53,561 nt of DNA, taken from Ardenticatenaceae bacterium (GTDB taxonomy: Bacteria > Chloroflexota > Anaerolineae > Promineifilales > Promineifilaceae). Below the pieces are notes generated by a model. It made no database searches. It saw nothing but the letters and a program-made list of their open reading frames with translations, and was not told the DNA's origin. Shown here in pieces: positions 33,958-43,833 of this stretch (the stretch's first letter is position 1; every line of letters starts with the position of its first letter). The DNA is taken from the NCBI GenBank assembly GCA_020634415.1, contig JACKBT010000032.1, forward strand, positions 1 through 53,561. The letters run 5' to 3'. The position numbers were made by a program, and so were the translations under genes.

Positions 33958-35250
33958 CTAATTACGCGGCTCCCACTTCACCGCATCAAACCCAATATAG
34001 CGGCTCAAGTAAGATTCATACGTAATATCAGACAGCGACACATAATCACCGCTGTTCCCCTGGAAAGTGTACGTGCCCAACGAGACCCACTGGTTGCTGT
34101 AGTTCAACTGGTTCACCGTCTTCAGCGTATAACCATCACGGTGAGACACCCAGTAACGAGCATTCTTCGTCGTCGCATAATTTGAAGGAATGTAAACAAA
34201 CACCTCATAACGCTGCGCCGTCAAACTTGGATACCAACGACCCCAGTTATAGTTACTGCGCTGATAATCGTTGTTCTTCGTCCAAAGAATGCCACCGTTA
34301 TAACCAACATTGGCCGTGTGCCAGCCCGTCGCCGAGCCGCCCTTCACAAAACCAGCATCCGTCTCATTCACAACAACGGTTCCACCAGAAGGCGGTGGCG
34401 GTGTCACCCCGCCAACCGTCCACACCAACTTAGCCACAGCATTCCCCGTATGCTCGTAATACTCCATCTTAATGGTTGCCGAGCCATTCAGGTAAATTGT
34501 GCCAGCATAGTTGGTGGCCGGTTGATCAGACCATTTGTCAATGAGCAGATGATTGTTCACCCACAGCCGCACCCCATCATCACCAGTGGTGGTGAAGGTG
34601 TAGTTGCCCACCTGGAAGTTCATGGTGCGTGTCCACCGCACCGAGAAATCGTCATTGGCTAAACCATTGCCCGGCCCGCCAGTGCCCCAGTCAAAGTTAA
34701 CGGCCGTATCATTGCGAGTAAAAGTAGGATTACCGCTCAAAGTGCGGTTGTTAAAGTAGTCGCCTTGCCAGTCGGAAATGGGGGCCGAGACCGCTGCCCA
34801 ACTCAACTTGGCTACGGCATACCCGCCATTTTCATAATACTCAACAGTAATTTGGTGATGCCCTGCCGATAAAGTCATATCGGCCACATAGGTTTGGGCA
34901 GGGTGATCGCTCCAGGCATTGATGATGAGATTGTTATCTACATAGACGCGAATGCCATCATCGGCCGTTGCCGTAAACCGATACGCGCCTGCGGTGACAT
35001 CAATATACTTTGTCCAACGCGCCGAAAAGTTGTCGGCCCCAACATTAGCTGGCCCGCCCTGCCCCCAGTCCCAATTGAGGTTGGCTTCGGCCGTTTGCAC
35101 AACGGGTGTGCCGGAAAGCGTTCTATTGTTCCAATAAGACACTTCCCACAAAGGGTCAGAATGCAGCGGTGCTTCGCGCTGGGCGAAGGCACTGCCCGCA
35201 AACACGAAAATAAAGAGAAAGGTGAGTAGGAGTGAGATTTTCCGATACAT
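33958..35250 (-). CDS. Secreted protein with two PA14 domains and a golvesin-like C-terminal domain
   Basis: Extracellular protein of 430 residues, probably a carbohydrate- or surface-binding protein. Signal peptide 1-23 ends in GSAFA. Two PA14 domains are in tandem (about 38-155 and 162-280), each with the pattern YWNNRTLSG or YFNNRTLSG...NFSARW or DFSVRW...TADDGIRVYVDN or TTGDDGVRLWVNN...WSD. A short Pro-Ser linker leads to about residue 300-430 (NETDAGFVKGGSATGWHTANVGYNGGILWT...RYEVFVYIPSNYATTKNARYWVSHRDG...YISFDAVKWEP-like end), matching the beta-sandwich found at the end of golvesin-type proteins. No catalytic motif. It is transcribed alone and has its own terminator. Confidence 0.85.
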   Translation of the reverse strand: MYRKISLLLTFLFIFVFAGSAFAQREAPLHSDPLWEVSYWNNRTLSGTPVVQTAEANLNWDWGQGGPANVGADNFSARWTKYIDVTAGAYRFTATADDGIRVYVDNNLIINAWSDHPAQTYVADMTLSAGHHQITVEYYENGGYAVAKLSWAAVSAPISDWQGDYFNNRTLSGNPTFTRNDTAVNFDWGTGGPGNGLANDDFSVRWTRTMNFQVGNYTFTTTGDDGVRLWVNNHLLIDKWSDQPATNYAGTIYLNGSATIKMEYYEHTGNAVAKLVWTVGGVTPPPPSGGTVVVNETDAGFVKGGSATGWHTANVGYNGGILWTKNNDYQRSNYNWGRWYPSLTAQRYEVFVYIPSNYATTKNARYWVSHRDGYTLKTVNQLNYSNQWVSLGTYTFQGNSGDYVSLSDITYESYLSRYIGFDAVKWEPRN

Positions 35251-35359
35251 GATAAGCCTCCAATTGTAAATACCAATACATCGCTTAAATTGTTTGTTGT
35301 TTCTGCTAATAATGTCGCGGCAGTAGTGATTTTTATAACAGGCAGTTTCCCCAACCCCC

Positions 35360-38300
35360 TCATCCCCCCACCATCACCTCATACAAAAGCCGCGCCAACG
35401 TCTCAATATTAGGCGGCTTCGGCAGCCAGCCCGCCAGCCCCGCCGCCTGCATCCCCTCCAACTCCTCCCCCAGTGGATGCCCCGTCATCAACACCATGGG
35501 CACAGCCAACCCCCGTTGGCGCACAGCCTGAAACAGAGCCATCCCCCCCAATTCCGGCATCACCACATCACTCAAAATCAAATCCACCTCATGCTCGGCT
35601 TCGGTGAGCAAAGTCAGGGCATTACGGCCGTTTGCCACCTCCAGCACCCGATAATTCAAAAACTCCAGCGTATCCACCAAAGCCTGCCGCGCCACCACAT
35701 TATCCTCCACCAGCAGCACCGTCTGCTGCTGCCCCAACGGCAGCGGCGCAGCCACCGCCGTCGCCGCCTCATCATCCGCCCCATAGGCCGGAAAATAAAG
35801 CAAAAACGTCGTTCCCCTCCCCGGCTCCGTCACCACCTCCAAAAAACCCTGATGCTGCTGCACAATGCCATACACCTGCGCCAGCCCCAAACCGGTCCCT
35901 TTACCCACCTCCTTTGTCGTAAAAAACGGCTCAAAAATGCGTGACCGCACCTCCGGCGCAATGCCGCTGCCATTATCAGCCACCTCAATCACCACCCACG
36001 AACCCGGCAGCATCTCCGCCTGTGGCGGCGTCTCCTCCGCCAGCAAATGCAAACACGACAAGCGAATCAGCAAACGGCCGCCTTCCGGCATCGCATCGCG
36101 GGCATTAATCGCCAAATTAATCACCACCTGCTGCATCCGCGCCGAATCCGCATACACCAGATGATTCTCCCCATCACTATCAAAAACCACCTGAATATTC
36201 TCCGGCAAAGTACGCCGCAGCAGCCGCACCAAATCCGACAAAAAATGGCGCATCTCCAAAGCCTGCCGCGCCAAGATAGATTGGCGGCTGAAATCCAAAA
36301 TCTGCTGCACCAATTCGCTCGCCCGGTGCGACTGCTGATTAATCACCTGCATCCTGTCCCGGCTGCGCGAATCCAAACCAGGTGATTGCAATAACATCTG
36401 CGTGTACAAGGTAATCACCGCCAAAATATTGTTAAAATCATGGGCAATGCCCGCCGCCAGCTTACCCACAGCCGACAGCCGTTCCTGCTCTTGCACCCGC
36501 CGCTGCATCTGCCGCTCTTCGGTCACTTCCCGCAGCACCAGCACCCAATCAGAATAGGGCACACCCAACTCCACAGGCTGTCCCAGGGCCTCAAAATAGC
36601 GCTCACCCGCCACAATCTCATGCCAAAAGCCCTGCGTGGGGGTTGTCAGCAAATCTATCAACCGCTGATCGCCAATCTGGTGCAAACGGCCGTCCCGCTC
36701 CCCCCGCCACAACACCGCCAAATACACCTCCGCCACCGGATTCGCCAGCCGCACATAACCATTGGCATTCACCAGCAGCACCCCCTCCGGCACCGTGTTA
36801 ATAATAGATTGCAGTTGGTTTTGCGCCTCCTTCAGCGGCGTCACATCCCGACCCACCGACTGAATCTCCACCAACTCCCCCGCCTCATCAAAAATCCCCT
36901 GATCCGTCCATTGCAGCCAGCGTATCATACCATCAGCCCGCTTCTCCAAATGTTCATCCGTTTCCACTGGATTCTCCGGTGTCAATCGGAGCATCTTATC
37001 TCGGAAAATCTCCATCAGTGGCACCGCCAAAAAGTCAGCAATCTTCCGGCCAATCAGGTCTTCTCGCACGTGTCCAAAAAAACGGCAGTACGCCTCATTC
37101 ACAAACGTCACCGTCGAATCCGGCAAATGGCGCGAAATCAGATCCGTTTGCCCCTCCACCACCGCCTCATACCGCGCTTCTTGCTGCTGCAGCGCCGCTT
37201 GCAGCTCCTTTTGCATGGTGATGTCGCGGTTCACCCCCACCGCCCCCACCAACTCACCCTGTTCATTCTTGATGGAAGAAACGGCCGATAACACATTCCG
37301 CCTCGTACCATCCCGACACATATGGATCACCTCCCCCTGCCAGTAACCCTGCTCCAAAAATTGCGCCGTCACCGCATCCCCATCCGCATCAGGATACGTC
37401 GTAGGCAGCAGCTCACTAATCCGCCGCCCCATCGCCTCCTCAGCCAACCAACCATACAAAGCTTCCGCACCCTTATTCCAACTACGAATGGCAAAAGCCG
37501 CATCCGTCGAGACCACCGCATCCGACACATTATCCAAAAGATTCGCCTGATACAGTTTCTCCTCCTCCGTTTTGCGCCACTCCGTCACATCATGCACAAA
37601 CGTCACCAGGCACGCCTCCCCATTCAGCGTCACCACCTCCGAATTCACAATCACATTCCCCTCCACACCCGACTTCCGCCGCAGCCGTATCTCAAAATTA
37701 TGAACAACGCCCTGCGCCTCAATCATCGCCAAATAAGTTTCCCGCTCTCGGGAGGCAGCCCAAAAAGAGATGTCGCCCGAAATCTTGCCCACAATCTCGT
37801 CACGCTCATAACCCGTCAACTGCACAAAATGCTCATTCACATCCAGATAACGGCCGTCCACCATCCGCGCCACCAAAATAGCCGTCGGACTCACCCCCAA
37901 AATACGCAGCATATTCTCTTCCGAATTACGCCGCTGCACCGCATAATCAACCAGATCATCCCCCAGCACCGAAACCAGCCAGCCAATAAACACCAACAAA
38001 AAAGCCCGCACCAACACAATAAAAACCGGCACGGCCGTTCCCGAAAACGGCAGCAGCAGCACATAAGCCAAAGCCGTCCCCCCCGCCACCAGCAAATTCG
38101 TGGGCCTATCAAACAACAACGGATAAAAAGCAGCCGTCACGAAATACCACAGCAAAAAAAAGCTGCCCACCCCACCCGTCGTATACAGCAAAAACCAAGT
38201 CACCAGCACAAACAACATCACCCGCACCAACAAAGGCATTCGCGGATAACGCCAGCCCACCACACCCAACAACAACACAATACTCAAAGCCAGCCAATGC

Positions 38301-38425
38301 CAGGGCTTACCCCCCAAAGACAACATCGCCAGCGCCCCATGCCCACTCAAAGTAATCAGCACCAACGGCTCATACTTGAACATCTGCTGCCGAATATCCG
38401 AAATCTCACTAAAAATATTTTTCAC
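35360..38425 (-). CDS. Hybrid sensor histidine kinase / response regulator with multiple PAS domains
   Basis: A 1021-residue protein. The N-terminal 165 residues hold five or six TM helices with no outside domain. Three to four PAS domains follow (about 170-280, 295-410, 425-540 and a shorter one about 545-640), including [36 protein letters not shown]. HisKA has H662 in [19 protein letters not shown]. HATPase ([36 protein letters not shown]) and a C-terminal receiver with D953 ([13 protein letters not shown]) complete it. The H-box-to-receiver half is clearly paralogous to the plus-strand kinase at 5607-8978, while the input halves differ. No adjacent output gene. Confidence 0.93.
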   Translation of the reverse strand: MKNIFSEISDIRQQMFKYEPLVLITLSGHGALAMLSLGGKPWHWLALSIVLLLGVVGWRYPRMPLLVRVMLFVLVTWFLLYTTGGVGSFFLLWYFVTAAFYPLLFDRPTNLLVAGGTALAYVLLLPFSGTAVPVFIVLVRAFLLVFIGWLVSVLGDDLVDYAVQRRNSEENMLRILGVSPTAILVARMVDGRYLDVNEHFVQLTGYERDEIVGKISGDISFWAASRERETYLAMIEAQGVVHNFEIRLRRKSGVEGNVIVNSEVVTLNGEACLVTFVHDVTEWRKTEEEKLYQANLLDNVSDAVVSTDAAFAIRSWNKGAEALYGWLAEEAMGRRISELLPTTYPDADGDAVTAQFLEQGYWQGEVIHMCRDGTRRNVLSAVSSIKNEQGELVGAVGVNRDITMQKELQAALQQQEARYEAVVEGQTDLISRHLPDSTVTFVNEAYCRFFGHVREDLIGRKIADFLAVPLMEIFRDKMLRLTPENPVETDEHLEKRADGMIRWLQWTDQGIFDEAGELVEIQSVGRDVTPLKEAQNQLQSIINTVPEGVLLVNANGYVRLANPVAEVYLAVLWRGERDGRLHQIGDQRLIDLLTTPTQGFWHEIVAGERYFEALGQPVELGVPYSDWVLVLREVTEERQMQRRVQEQERLSAVGKLAAGIAHDFNNILAVITLYTQMLLQSPGLDSRSRDRMQVINQQSHRASELVQQILDFSRQSILARQALEMRHFLSDLVRLLRRTLPENIQVVFDSDGENHLVYADSARMQQVVINLAINARDAMPEGGRLLIRLSCLHLLAEETPPQAEMLPGSWVVIEVADNGSGIAPEVRSRIFEPFFTTKEVGKGTGLGLAQVYGIVQQHQGFLEVVTEPGRGTTFLLYFPAYGADDEAATAVAAPLPLGQQQTVLLVEDNVVARQALVDTLEFLNYRVLEVANGRNALTLLTEAEHEVDLILSDVVMPELGGMALFQAVRQRGLAVPMVLMTGHPLGEELEGMQAAGLAGWLPKPPNIETLARLLYEVMVGG

Positions 38426-38920
38426 GACACCTCTCTGCAGATGTTTTCAAAGCTAGAAAACAAAATTGGGATCACCTACATCAAGCTCCTAACACCCACA
38501 AAGTATATCATAATCAGCAGATCGAAATCTCCGTAAAGCGATTTTGCAAACCGCTCAGACGATATAACCAGCAGATCGAAATCTCCGTAAAGCGATTTTG
38601 CAAACCGCTCAGACGATTTACAAAATCGCCCCACAGTTGACATCCGGTTGGCCCACCCATCCCCCAGCGGATGGTCGTCAGAGTTCAGGAACTTGAGTAC
38701 ACTTACAACATCTTGTGGGTCGGCAGAAAAAGCAGATCGAAATCTTTGTAAAGCGATTTTGCAAATCGCTCAAACGATTTACAAAAAAGCAGATCGAAAT
38801 CTTTGTAAAGCGATTTTGCAAATCGCTCAAACGATTTACAAAATCGCCCCACAGCACACTCGTGATCTGTTTCGATCTACTGAGTATGGCGTATCTACAA
38901 AAACAAAATCGAGGTAAAAC
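38426..38920. other. 495-base gap dominated by paired-hairpin repeats
   Basis: No credible gene. Four repeat copies cover 38516-38854 (separate entry). The rest has no feature I can name apart from a GAGGT ribosome site for the gene at 38921. The reading frames across the gap arise from the repeats. Confidence 0.75.
38516..38854. repeat. Four copies of a paired-hairpin repeat
   Basis: Each unit begins AGCAGATCGAAATCT, then GTAAAGCGATTTTGCAAA-C/T-CGCTCA, then ACGATTTACAAAA and in two copies TCGCCCCACAG. Starts are 38516, 38570, 38731 and 38788. The last two are identical over 57 bases in direct tandem. Inside each unit, AGCGATTT pairs with AAATCGCT and CGATTT with AAATCG, giving two small hairpins. 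In copies 1 and 2 a base change (CCGCT) weakens the first. The same double hairpin, inverted, is at 9028-9069. Confidence 0.9.
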
Positions 38921-40498
38921 ATGGGCGGTGTAATTGCAGCAGGCAGCCAGGCAACGGCCGTTGCCGGAGCCACAATCTTAACCCAGGGTGGTAATGCGGT
39001 AGACGCCGCCGTCGCCGCCGCCTTTGCCTCCTTCATCGCCGAAGCTGGCGTTGTTCATCTAGGTGGCAGCGGCATCGCCCACTTGTATGATGCCCAAAAC
39101 GGCCGTTCCCAAGTATACGACTTCTTCAGCAACGCCCCCGGCCTGGGTGCAGCCCCGCCCCACAAAATAGACTTCGCCGGTGTCACCATAGACTTCGGCA
39201 GCACCACCCAAGATTTCCATCTGGGCCGCGCCTCCGTCGCCGTGCCCGGCAACATCTTCGGCCTGTGCCAAATGGCCGCCGATCACGGCCGTTTGCCCCT
39301 CACCACCCTCCTCCAACCCGCCCTGCAACTAGCCCAAGAAGGTGTCATCCTCGACAAATTCCAAACCGACACCGCCCGTTTGCTCGAACCCCTCTACACC
39401 CACACCCCCGCCATCCGGCAAATCTTCGCCCCCAACGGCCGTCTCCTCCAGGCTGGCGAAAAAATCTTCATCCCCGACCTGGCCCACACCCTGGCCGCCC
39501 TGGCCGCAGAAGGCGAAACCTTCATCCGCAGCGGTCGTCTCGCCCAGGCCATCCTCCAAGACCAACAAGCCAACGGCGGCCTCCTCACCCCCGACGATCT
39601 GCGCCACTACACCGTTCACCAACCCAACTCCATCCGCATCCCCTACCGCGACTACGAGGTGCTGCTGCCTCCCCTCTCCTCCGTCGGCGGCATCTTCACC
39701 GCCTTCACCCTCAAGCTCCTCTCCCGCTTCGAGCTGCACAACCTCGGCTACGGCACAGCCCGCCACCTACAACTGCTCTACGAAATCATGGCCGCCACCA
39801 CCCGCGCCCGCGCCCTGTGGGACAGCCAACACGATGCCATGCCCCTCCACGAATTTTTGGATGAAGCCTTTATCGGCCGTTTTCACACCGAAATCGAACA
39901 AGCCCTGTGGGCCAAACGGCCGTCCGCCATCCTCCCCGAAGCCAAAAGCCCCAACAACACCAGCCACCTCAGCGTCATAGACGACGACGGGCTGGCCGTC
40001 AGCCTCACCACCAGCGCCGGTGAATCCGCTGGTTACGTCGTGCCCGGCACCGGCTTCATCCCCAACAACATGATGGGCGAAGAAGATTTGCACCCGCTTG
40101 GCTTCCACACCCGCCCCGCCGGGCAGCGCATCGCCACCATGATGACCCCCGCCATCGTCCTCAAAAACAACCAGCCCCGCCTCGTCACCGGCAGCGGCGG
40201 CAGCGCCCGCATCCGCAGCGCCATCCTGCAAGTCCTCAGCAACCTGCTCGACTTTGGCCTGACCCTGCAAGACACAGTGCAAACAGCCCGTGTACACATT
40301 GAAAACGGCGTACTGCAATGTGAAGCAGGTTACAACGAACCAGCCATCGCTGAATTAGAACGCCTCGGTTATCCCGTCAACCGTTGGCAAACGCGCAGCC
40401 TCTACTTTGGCGGCGCACATACTGTTTCTCGTACCGAAAACGGCCGTCTCGTTGGCGCTGGTGATAATCGGCGTGGGGGGGCAACGGCCGTTGTCTAA
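38921..40498 (+). CDS. Gamma-glutamyltransferase family protein
   Basis: N-terminal-nucleophile hydrolase of 525 residues that transfers or hydrolyses gamma-glutamyl groups, for example from glutathione. It begins MGGVIAAGSQATAVAGATILTQGGNAVDAAVAAAFA, the normal start of the large subunit but with no signal peptide, so it is probably cytoplasmic. The autoprocessing site and nucleophile Thr are in NNTSHLSVIDDDG, followed by SAGESAGYVVPGTGFIPNNMMGEED and the oxyanion-type GSGGSARIRSAI. Family members include acylases and hydrolases with other substrates, so the precise reaction is open. GAGGT ribosome site upstream. Confidence 0.9.
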   Translation: MGGVIAAGSQATAVAGATILTQGGNAVDAAVAAAFASFIAEAGVVHLGGSGIAHLYDAQNGRSQVYDFFSNAPGLGAAPPHKIDFAGVTIDFGSTTQDFHLGRASVAVPGNIFGLCQMAADHGRLPLTTLLQPALQLAQEGVILDKFQTDTARLLEPLYTHTPAIRQIFAPNGRLLQAGEKIFIPDLAHTLAALAAEGETFIRSGRLAQAILQDQQANGGLLTPDDLRHYTVHQPNSIRIPYRDYEVLLPPLSSVGGIFTAFTLKLLSRFELHNLGYGTARHLQLLYEIMAATTRARALWDSQHDAMPLHEFLDEAFIGRFHTEIEQALWAKRPSAILPEAKSPNNTSHLSVIDDDGLAVSLTTSAGESAGYVVPGTGFIPNNMMGEEDLHPLGFHTRPAGQRIATMMTPAIVLKNNQPRLVTGSGGSARIRSAILQVLSNLLDFGLTLQDTVQTARVHIENGVLQCEAGYNEPAIAELERLGYPVNRWQTRSLYFGGAHTVSRTENGRLVGAGDNRRGGATAVV

Positions 40499-40509
40499 CA
40501 GGAGGGAAC

Positions 40510-41100
40510 ATGCTCGGCAACACCAGCCCCAAAGCACTCGAATTACAAACCAATCTCCTCATTCTGGCCCTCATCCTCATCCTCAACCTCAGCCTCCGCT
40601 TCATAGATGCTTACTGGGCCAAAGGCAATCTCAACAAACAATATGGCATCATCCCTCGCCGACAATTCAGCCTTGCCCGAATCTTCCTTTCAAATTTTCT
40701 CCATGGCGACCGCTCCCATCTTTTCGGCAATATGCCCCTCCTACTCACCTTAGGCGGCATGGCAATGTTCCCCGACCGACAACTATTCTGGTTAGCAACA
40801 TTTATCATCATCATCGTCATCGGTTTAGGCATTTGGCTGTTTGGTCGCCCTCCCAGCCACATCGGGGCCAGCGGCTTATTGTTGGGCTATTTCAGCTATC
40901 TTCTAATGCGTGGAGTTCTTGAGTGGGAGCCGTTTCTTATCTTTATCACCTTATTTGTCCTTGGCCTCTATCGCCGCTTATTTGGGTGGGTCGTTTTCAT
41001 AGGCGGCAGAATCTCTACTGAAGGCCACTTCTTTGGTTTCCTCGGCGGCATTCTGGCCGCCTGGTTTATCGCCTGGTTAAAAGCAACATATTCACTATGA
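40510..41100 (+). CDS. Rhomboid-family intramembrane serine protease
   Basis: A 196-residue, six-TM protein. Catalytic Ser121 is in HIGASGLLLG and His173 in STEGHFFGFLGG. The HGDRSHLFGN motif in the second helix (H65, H70, N74) is also present. A strong AGGAGG site lies in front of the ATG, 11 bases after the preceding gene. It overlaps the EamA transporter gene by four bases (ATGA). Natural substrates cannot be inferred. Confidence 0.92.
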   Translation: MLGNTSPKALELQTNLLILALILILNLSLRFIDAYWAKGNLNKQYGIIPRRQFSLARIFLSNFLHGDRSHLFGNMPLLLTLGGMAMFPDRQLFWLATFIIIIVIGLGIWLFGRPPSHIGASGLLLGYFSYLLMRGVLEWEPFLIFITLFVLGLYRRLFGWVVFIGGRISTEGHFFGFLGGILAAWFIAWLKATYSL

Positions 41101-41948
41101 ACCGATCCCGCGCTATTCTCCTGCTGGCCTTCGCCTCCATCCTCTTCAGCACCTCCGGCCTCTTCGTCAAAATCATCAGCATCAGCCCGCTGGCCCTGGT
41201 CAGTGCCCGCAGCATCATCGCCGCCATCGTCATCGCCATCTGGCTGCGCCGCCCCCATTTTACCTGGTCCGTCGCCCAGGTCGGCGGCGGCATCGCCCTG
41301 GCCCTCACCCAAATCCTGTTCGTCATCTCCACCCGCCAGACAACGGCCGCTAACGCCATCTTCCTACAATACACCGCCCCCATCTACGTCGCCATCTTCG
41401 GTGTCTGGTTCTTGGGCGAACGCGCCAAAGGCTACGACTGGCTGACAATGGCCGCCATTGCCGTGGGTTTTGTGCTGTTTTTCAACGAAAAGCTGTCGCC
41501 TGAAGGCTGGTGGGGCAATGTCTATGCCATTTTGAGCGGGGTAACGCTGGCCTGGCTGCTGCTGTTTATGCGCAAACAAAAGGATGAGTCCACAGCCGAA
41601 ACCATCCTCGTGGGCAACATGCTGGCCGCCGTCATCGGTCTGCCCGCGCTGCTCACCGCCACACCCACCCCAGCCGATTGGGCGGGCATCCTCTTTTTGG
41701 GCGTAGTGCAGTTGGGCATCTCGTTTATTATGATGTCGGTGGCGATCAAGTGGTTAACGGCCGTTGAAGCCGTCCTCATCCAAACCCTGGAACCCATCTT
41801 CAACCCCATCTGGGTCTTCCTCGTCATCGGCGAAGCCCCCTCCCTTTTAGCCCTGGCGGGGGGGCTGGTGGTGCTGTTGGCCGTAACAGGCCGGGCCGTG
41901 TTCGCCGCCAGAGAAGTGCGGGCCAGCAAACGGCCGTTACCCTCCTAA
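41097..41948 (+). CDS. EamA/DMT-family transporter
   Basis: Ten-TM drug/metabolite-type exporter of 283 residues with the two EamA halves: SRAILLLAFASILFSTSGLFVKII...ARSIIAAIVIAIWLRRP and WWGNVYAILSGVTLAWLLLFMRKQ...EAVLIQTLEPIFNPIWVFLVIGEAPS. The substrate is unknown; amino acids or metabolites are usual. Translationally coupled to the rhomboid gene. Confidence 0.93.
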   Translation: MNRSRAILLLAFASILFSTSGLFVKIISISPLALVSARSIIAAIVIAIWLRRPHFTWSVAQVGGGIALALTQILFVISTRQTTAANAIFLQYTAPIYVAIFGVWFLGERAKGYDWLTMAAIAVGFVLFFNEKLSPEGWWGNVYAILSGVTLAWLLLFMRKQKDESTAETILVGNMLAAVIGLPALLTATPTPADWAGILFLGVVQLGISFIMMSVAIKWLTAVEAVLIQTLEPIFNPIWVFLVIGEAPSLLALAGGLVVLLAVTGRAVFAAREVRASKRPLPS

Positions 41949-41972
41949 CCCCACCCCCAATCTAACAACCTA

Positions 41973-42018
41973 CTGGAGACTGGGCTAGTCTCCAATCCCC
42001 AATCTCCAATCCCCAATA
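41973..42018. repeat. GGAGACT-family intergenic hairpin, copy 5
   Basis: TGGAGACT pairs with AGTCTCCA across GGGCT (41973-41993). Three more CCAATCYCC words follow to 42018. It separates the EamA gene from the damaged region. Confidence 0.8.
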
Positions 42019-42023
42019 ATGCC

Positions 42024-42250
42024 CTAAACACCTAAACGCCGGTCTTGAACCAGCCCCACCCCCACCAGCACAACGGCCGTTAACAAAGCCACCCCCGTCA
42101 CCGCCAGCCCCCCACGCACACTGGTCGGATCATACACAAAAGTCACCTCATGCGGCTGATCGGCCGTTGTAGCCGGCAAAACAACCGCACGGAAAATGCC
42201 ATTAGCTCGGAAAATCGGCGTTGGCTCACCATCCACATAGGCCCGCCCCC
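42024..42250 (-). pseudogene. C-terminal fragment of a YfhO-like membrane protein
   Basis: About 75 codons remain: RAYVDGEPTPIFRANGIFRAVVLPATTADQPHEVTFVYDPTSVRGGLAVTGVALLTAVVLVGVGLVQDRRLGV. The 'W.a.VDG.p..i.rang.fRav.vpaG.H.v.f.Y.P.s...G' pattern followed by one TM helix is the usual C-terminus of YfhO-type membrane proteins that act on glycosylated lipids. Everything upstream of about 42250 is missing, and the frame there runs into unrelated sequence. The nominal open frame to 42341 has no good start. Confidence 0.7.
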
Positions 42251-42253
42251 ATC

Positions 42254-43048
42254 GAATTCGAGCCAGATGCCTTTTTCCCCCTCGATTTAGACAATCCACC
42301 CGCCACTTTTGAAGTCTATGGCCGCGCCCTGGTAACAACACACGATCTGTTTCGGGAAGTAGCAGTGCAGGATATTCAAGTCATGCGCGGCGCAGACGGC
42401 CGTTACCACCTCACCGTCCGCTTGCACAACACCGGCACCCAAGAAGCCACCATCCCCCATCTATTCATCACCTACTACGACGAGCAAAACCGTGTGGTCT
42501 GGGTAGATGACTTCTATTTGGATGAGGCCGTGCGTCCTCAGCGCACCCAAGACCGCTTCGGCAACATCATGCTCGACGGAACCCAAATCAGCTTTGTGGT
42601 GACGGGGCCAACGGGCGAGGTGCGCCTAATTCCGGCGCAAACGGTAGACGGCATTGCCGAGACGGTGTTACAAGCCCCCGAACTGCCAGGGGAATATGAA
42701 GTGCAGGCGGCCGTTTTTGGCATGGCAAGCGAGCCGCTGCGGCTCACCTTTACACCGGGGCCAGCCATCAGCCGTTTCCCCATTCACCTTGCCATTGACA
42801 ACGAAAACGACGAACTGCACCTGACCGCCGGACCAATTACGGCCGCTTTGGCCCAATATGTGCCTGATGGCACGCTGGTTCAATTTGCCCTCAGCGGGCC
42901 AGAGGGTGAGATGGAGACGGTAACGGCCGTTGCCGAAGCCGGTTACGCCACCGCCACCCTGCGCCTCAGCCAACTGCCCAGCGGCCCGTACCAGGCGCAA
43001 GCCACCGCTGGTGCGGGACAAGGCACAGCCCGCTTCACCATGCCCTGA
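42254..43048 (+). pseudogene. C-terminal remnant of an Ig-like repeat protein, 5' end missing
   Basis: The frame is open from a TTG at 42221, but the first dozen codons overlap the opposing fragment, so the true N-terminus is absent. From IEFEPDAFFPLDLDNPP on, the product looks like beta-sandwich modules: VQDIQVMRGADGRYHLTVRLHNTGTQEATIPHLFITYYDEQNRVVWVDDFYL, then LPGEYEVQAAVFGMASEPLRLTFTPG, then GTLVQFALSGPEGEMETVTAVAEAGYATATLRLSQLPSGPYQAQATAGAGQGTARFTMP. Function unknown; probably the outer part of a surface protein. The IMS gene follows 8 bases later. Confidence 0.6.
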
Positions 43049-43056
43049 AGGCCCCC

Positions 43057-43833
43057 ATGTCCAAGACACGCCTCAAACTCCTTCTCTGGTTCATTCTCGG
43101 TCTGACCGCCATCGCCCTGATTTTGACCCTCATCAACCGCGTGGCGGGTCTGCTGGCCTACTTCCAGGAGGGCGCAGACCCCGCCTCCGCCCTCAACATC
43201 GTGCCCAATGTGCCTCCAGACCTGCAAGTGCGCCTCGACTGGCTGCCCGATGACCCCGACACAGGCCGCACGCTGGAACCCCACACCCGCACCCAAATCG
43301 AATCAGCCTATCTACGCGCCTGGTTACAGTGGAACATCTCCTATCTGCGCGGCGAACCTTATGGCCTGGAAACCTACTTTGTCGGCCCCGCCCTGCAAGC
43401 GGTGACGGAAGCCATCGAAGCGACCCATCAGCAAGGCTGGTCGCTGGCCCAAACCGATTTAGAGCACCAGTTGCAACTGCACCTATACTCGGCCGATGGC
43501 TCGATTGCCGCCTTCACCGCCCACGATGTGCTGCTGGCACAGGTGCTGCGCGATGCGTCGGGTGCGCCGGTGCTAACAGAGGTAACGCAGGCCGATTATG
43601 ATGTGGTGATGATGGTGGAGGATGGCACCTGGCATGTGCGCCATTGGGTGCGCACCGAGGCCGAAGTGGTGGCGGCAACGGCCGTTCCCCCAGCCCCCCC
43701 ACCGAGGTGGCGGGTTATGTGGCCTGGACGTTGTATGACTTTGCGCAAGTGCCCAACGCTGTGGTGGGTTTTTGGCCCTGGCGCAAGGGGCCGCAGCAGC
43801 ATTTGGGGCTTATTACTGAGGATGGTGCGCTGA
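43057..43833 (+). CDS. Membrane-anchored IMS-domain protein, reading out of frame after a C-run
   Basis: One TM helix at about residues 8-28 (LLWFILGLTAIALILTLINRV), then from about residue 70 an IMS domain (ARC6-like, NTF2-type fold): TQIESAYLRAWLQWNISYLRGEPYGLETYFVGPALQAVTEAIEATHQQGW...LHLYSADGSIAAFTAHD...YDVVMMVEDGTWHVRHWVRTEAE. After ATAVPPAP (about residue 213) the frame crosses seven C residues at 43694-43700 and encodes nonsense-like Trp/Arg-rich residues to 43833. A shift there would join it to the glycoside hydrolase tail. Role unknown. Confidence 0.65.
   Translation: MSKTRLKLLLWFILGLTAIALILTLINRVAGLLAYFQEGADPASALNIVPNVPPDLQVRLDWLPDDPDTGRTLEPHTRTQIESAYLRAWLQWNISYLRGEPYGLETYFVGPALQAVTEAIEATHQQGWSLAQTDLEHQLQLHLYSADGSIAAFTAHDVLLAQVLRDASGAPVLTEVTQADYDVVMMVEDGTWHVRHWVRTEAEVVAATAVPPAPPPRWRVMWPGRCMTLRKCPTLWWVFGPGARGRSSIWGLLLRMVR

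Noticed and set aside
38516..38854. Regularly repeated sequence that could suggest a CRISPR array
   Set aside because: Spacing is uneven, two units are in direct tandem without spacer, units are themselves hairpins, and no cas gene is present.
38648..38917. Open frame encoding a duplicated KKQIEIFVKRFCKSLKRFTK peptide
   Set aside because: It is a translation of the paired-hairpin repeat and overlaps nothing gene-like.
42024..42341. Complete small minus-strand gene of 105 residues
   Set aside because: Only the portion below about 42250 has membrane-protein-like sequence; the rest is antisense to another gene. It is treated as a fragment.
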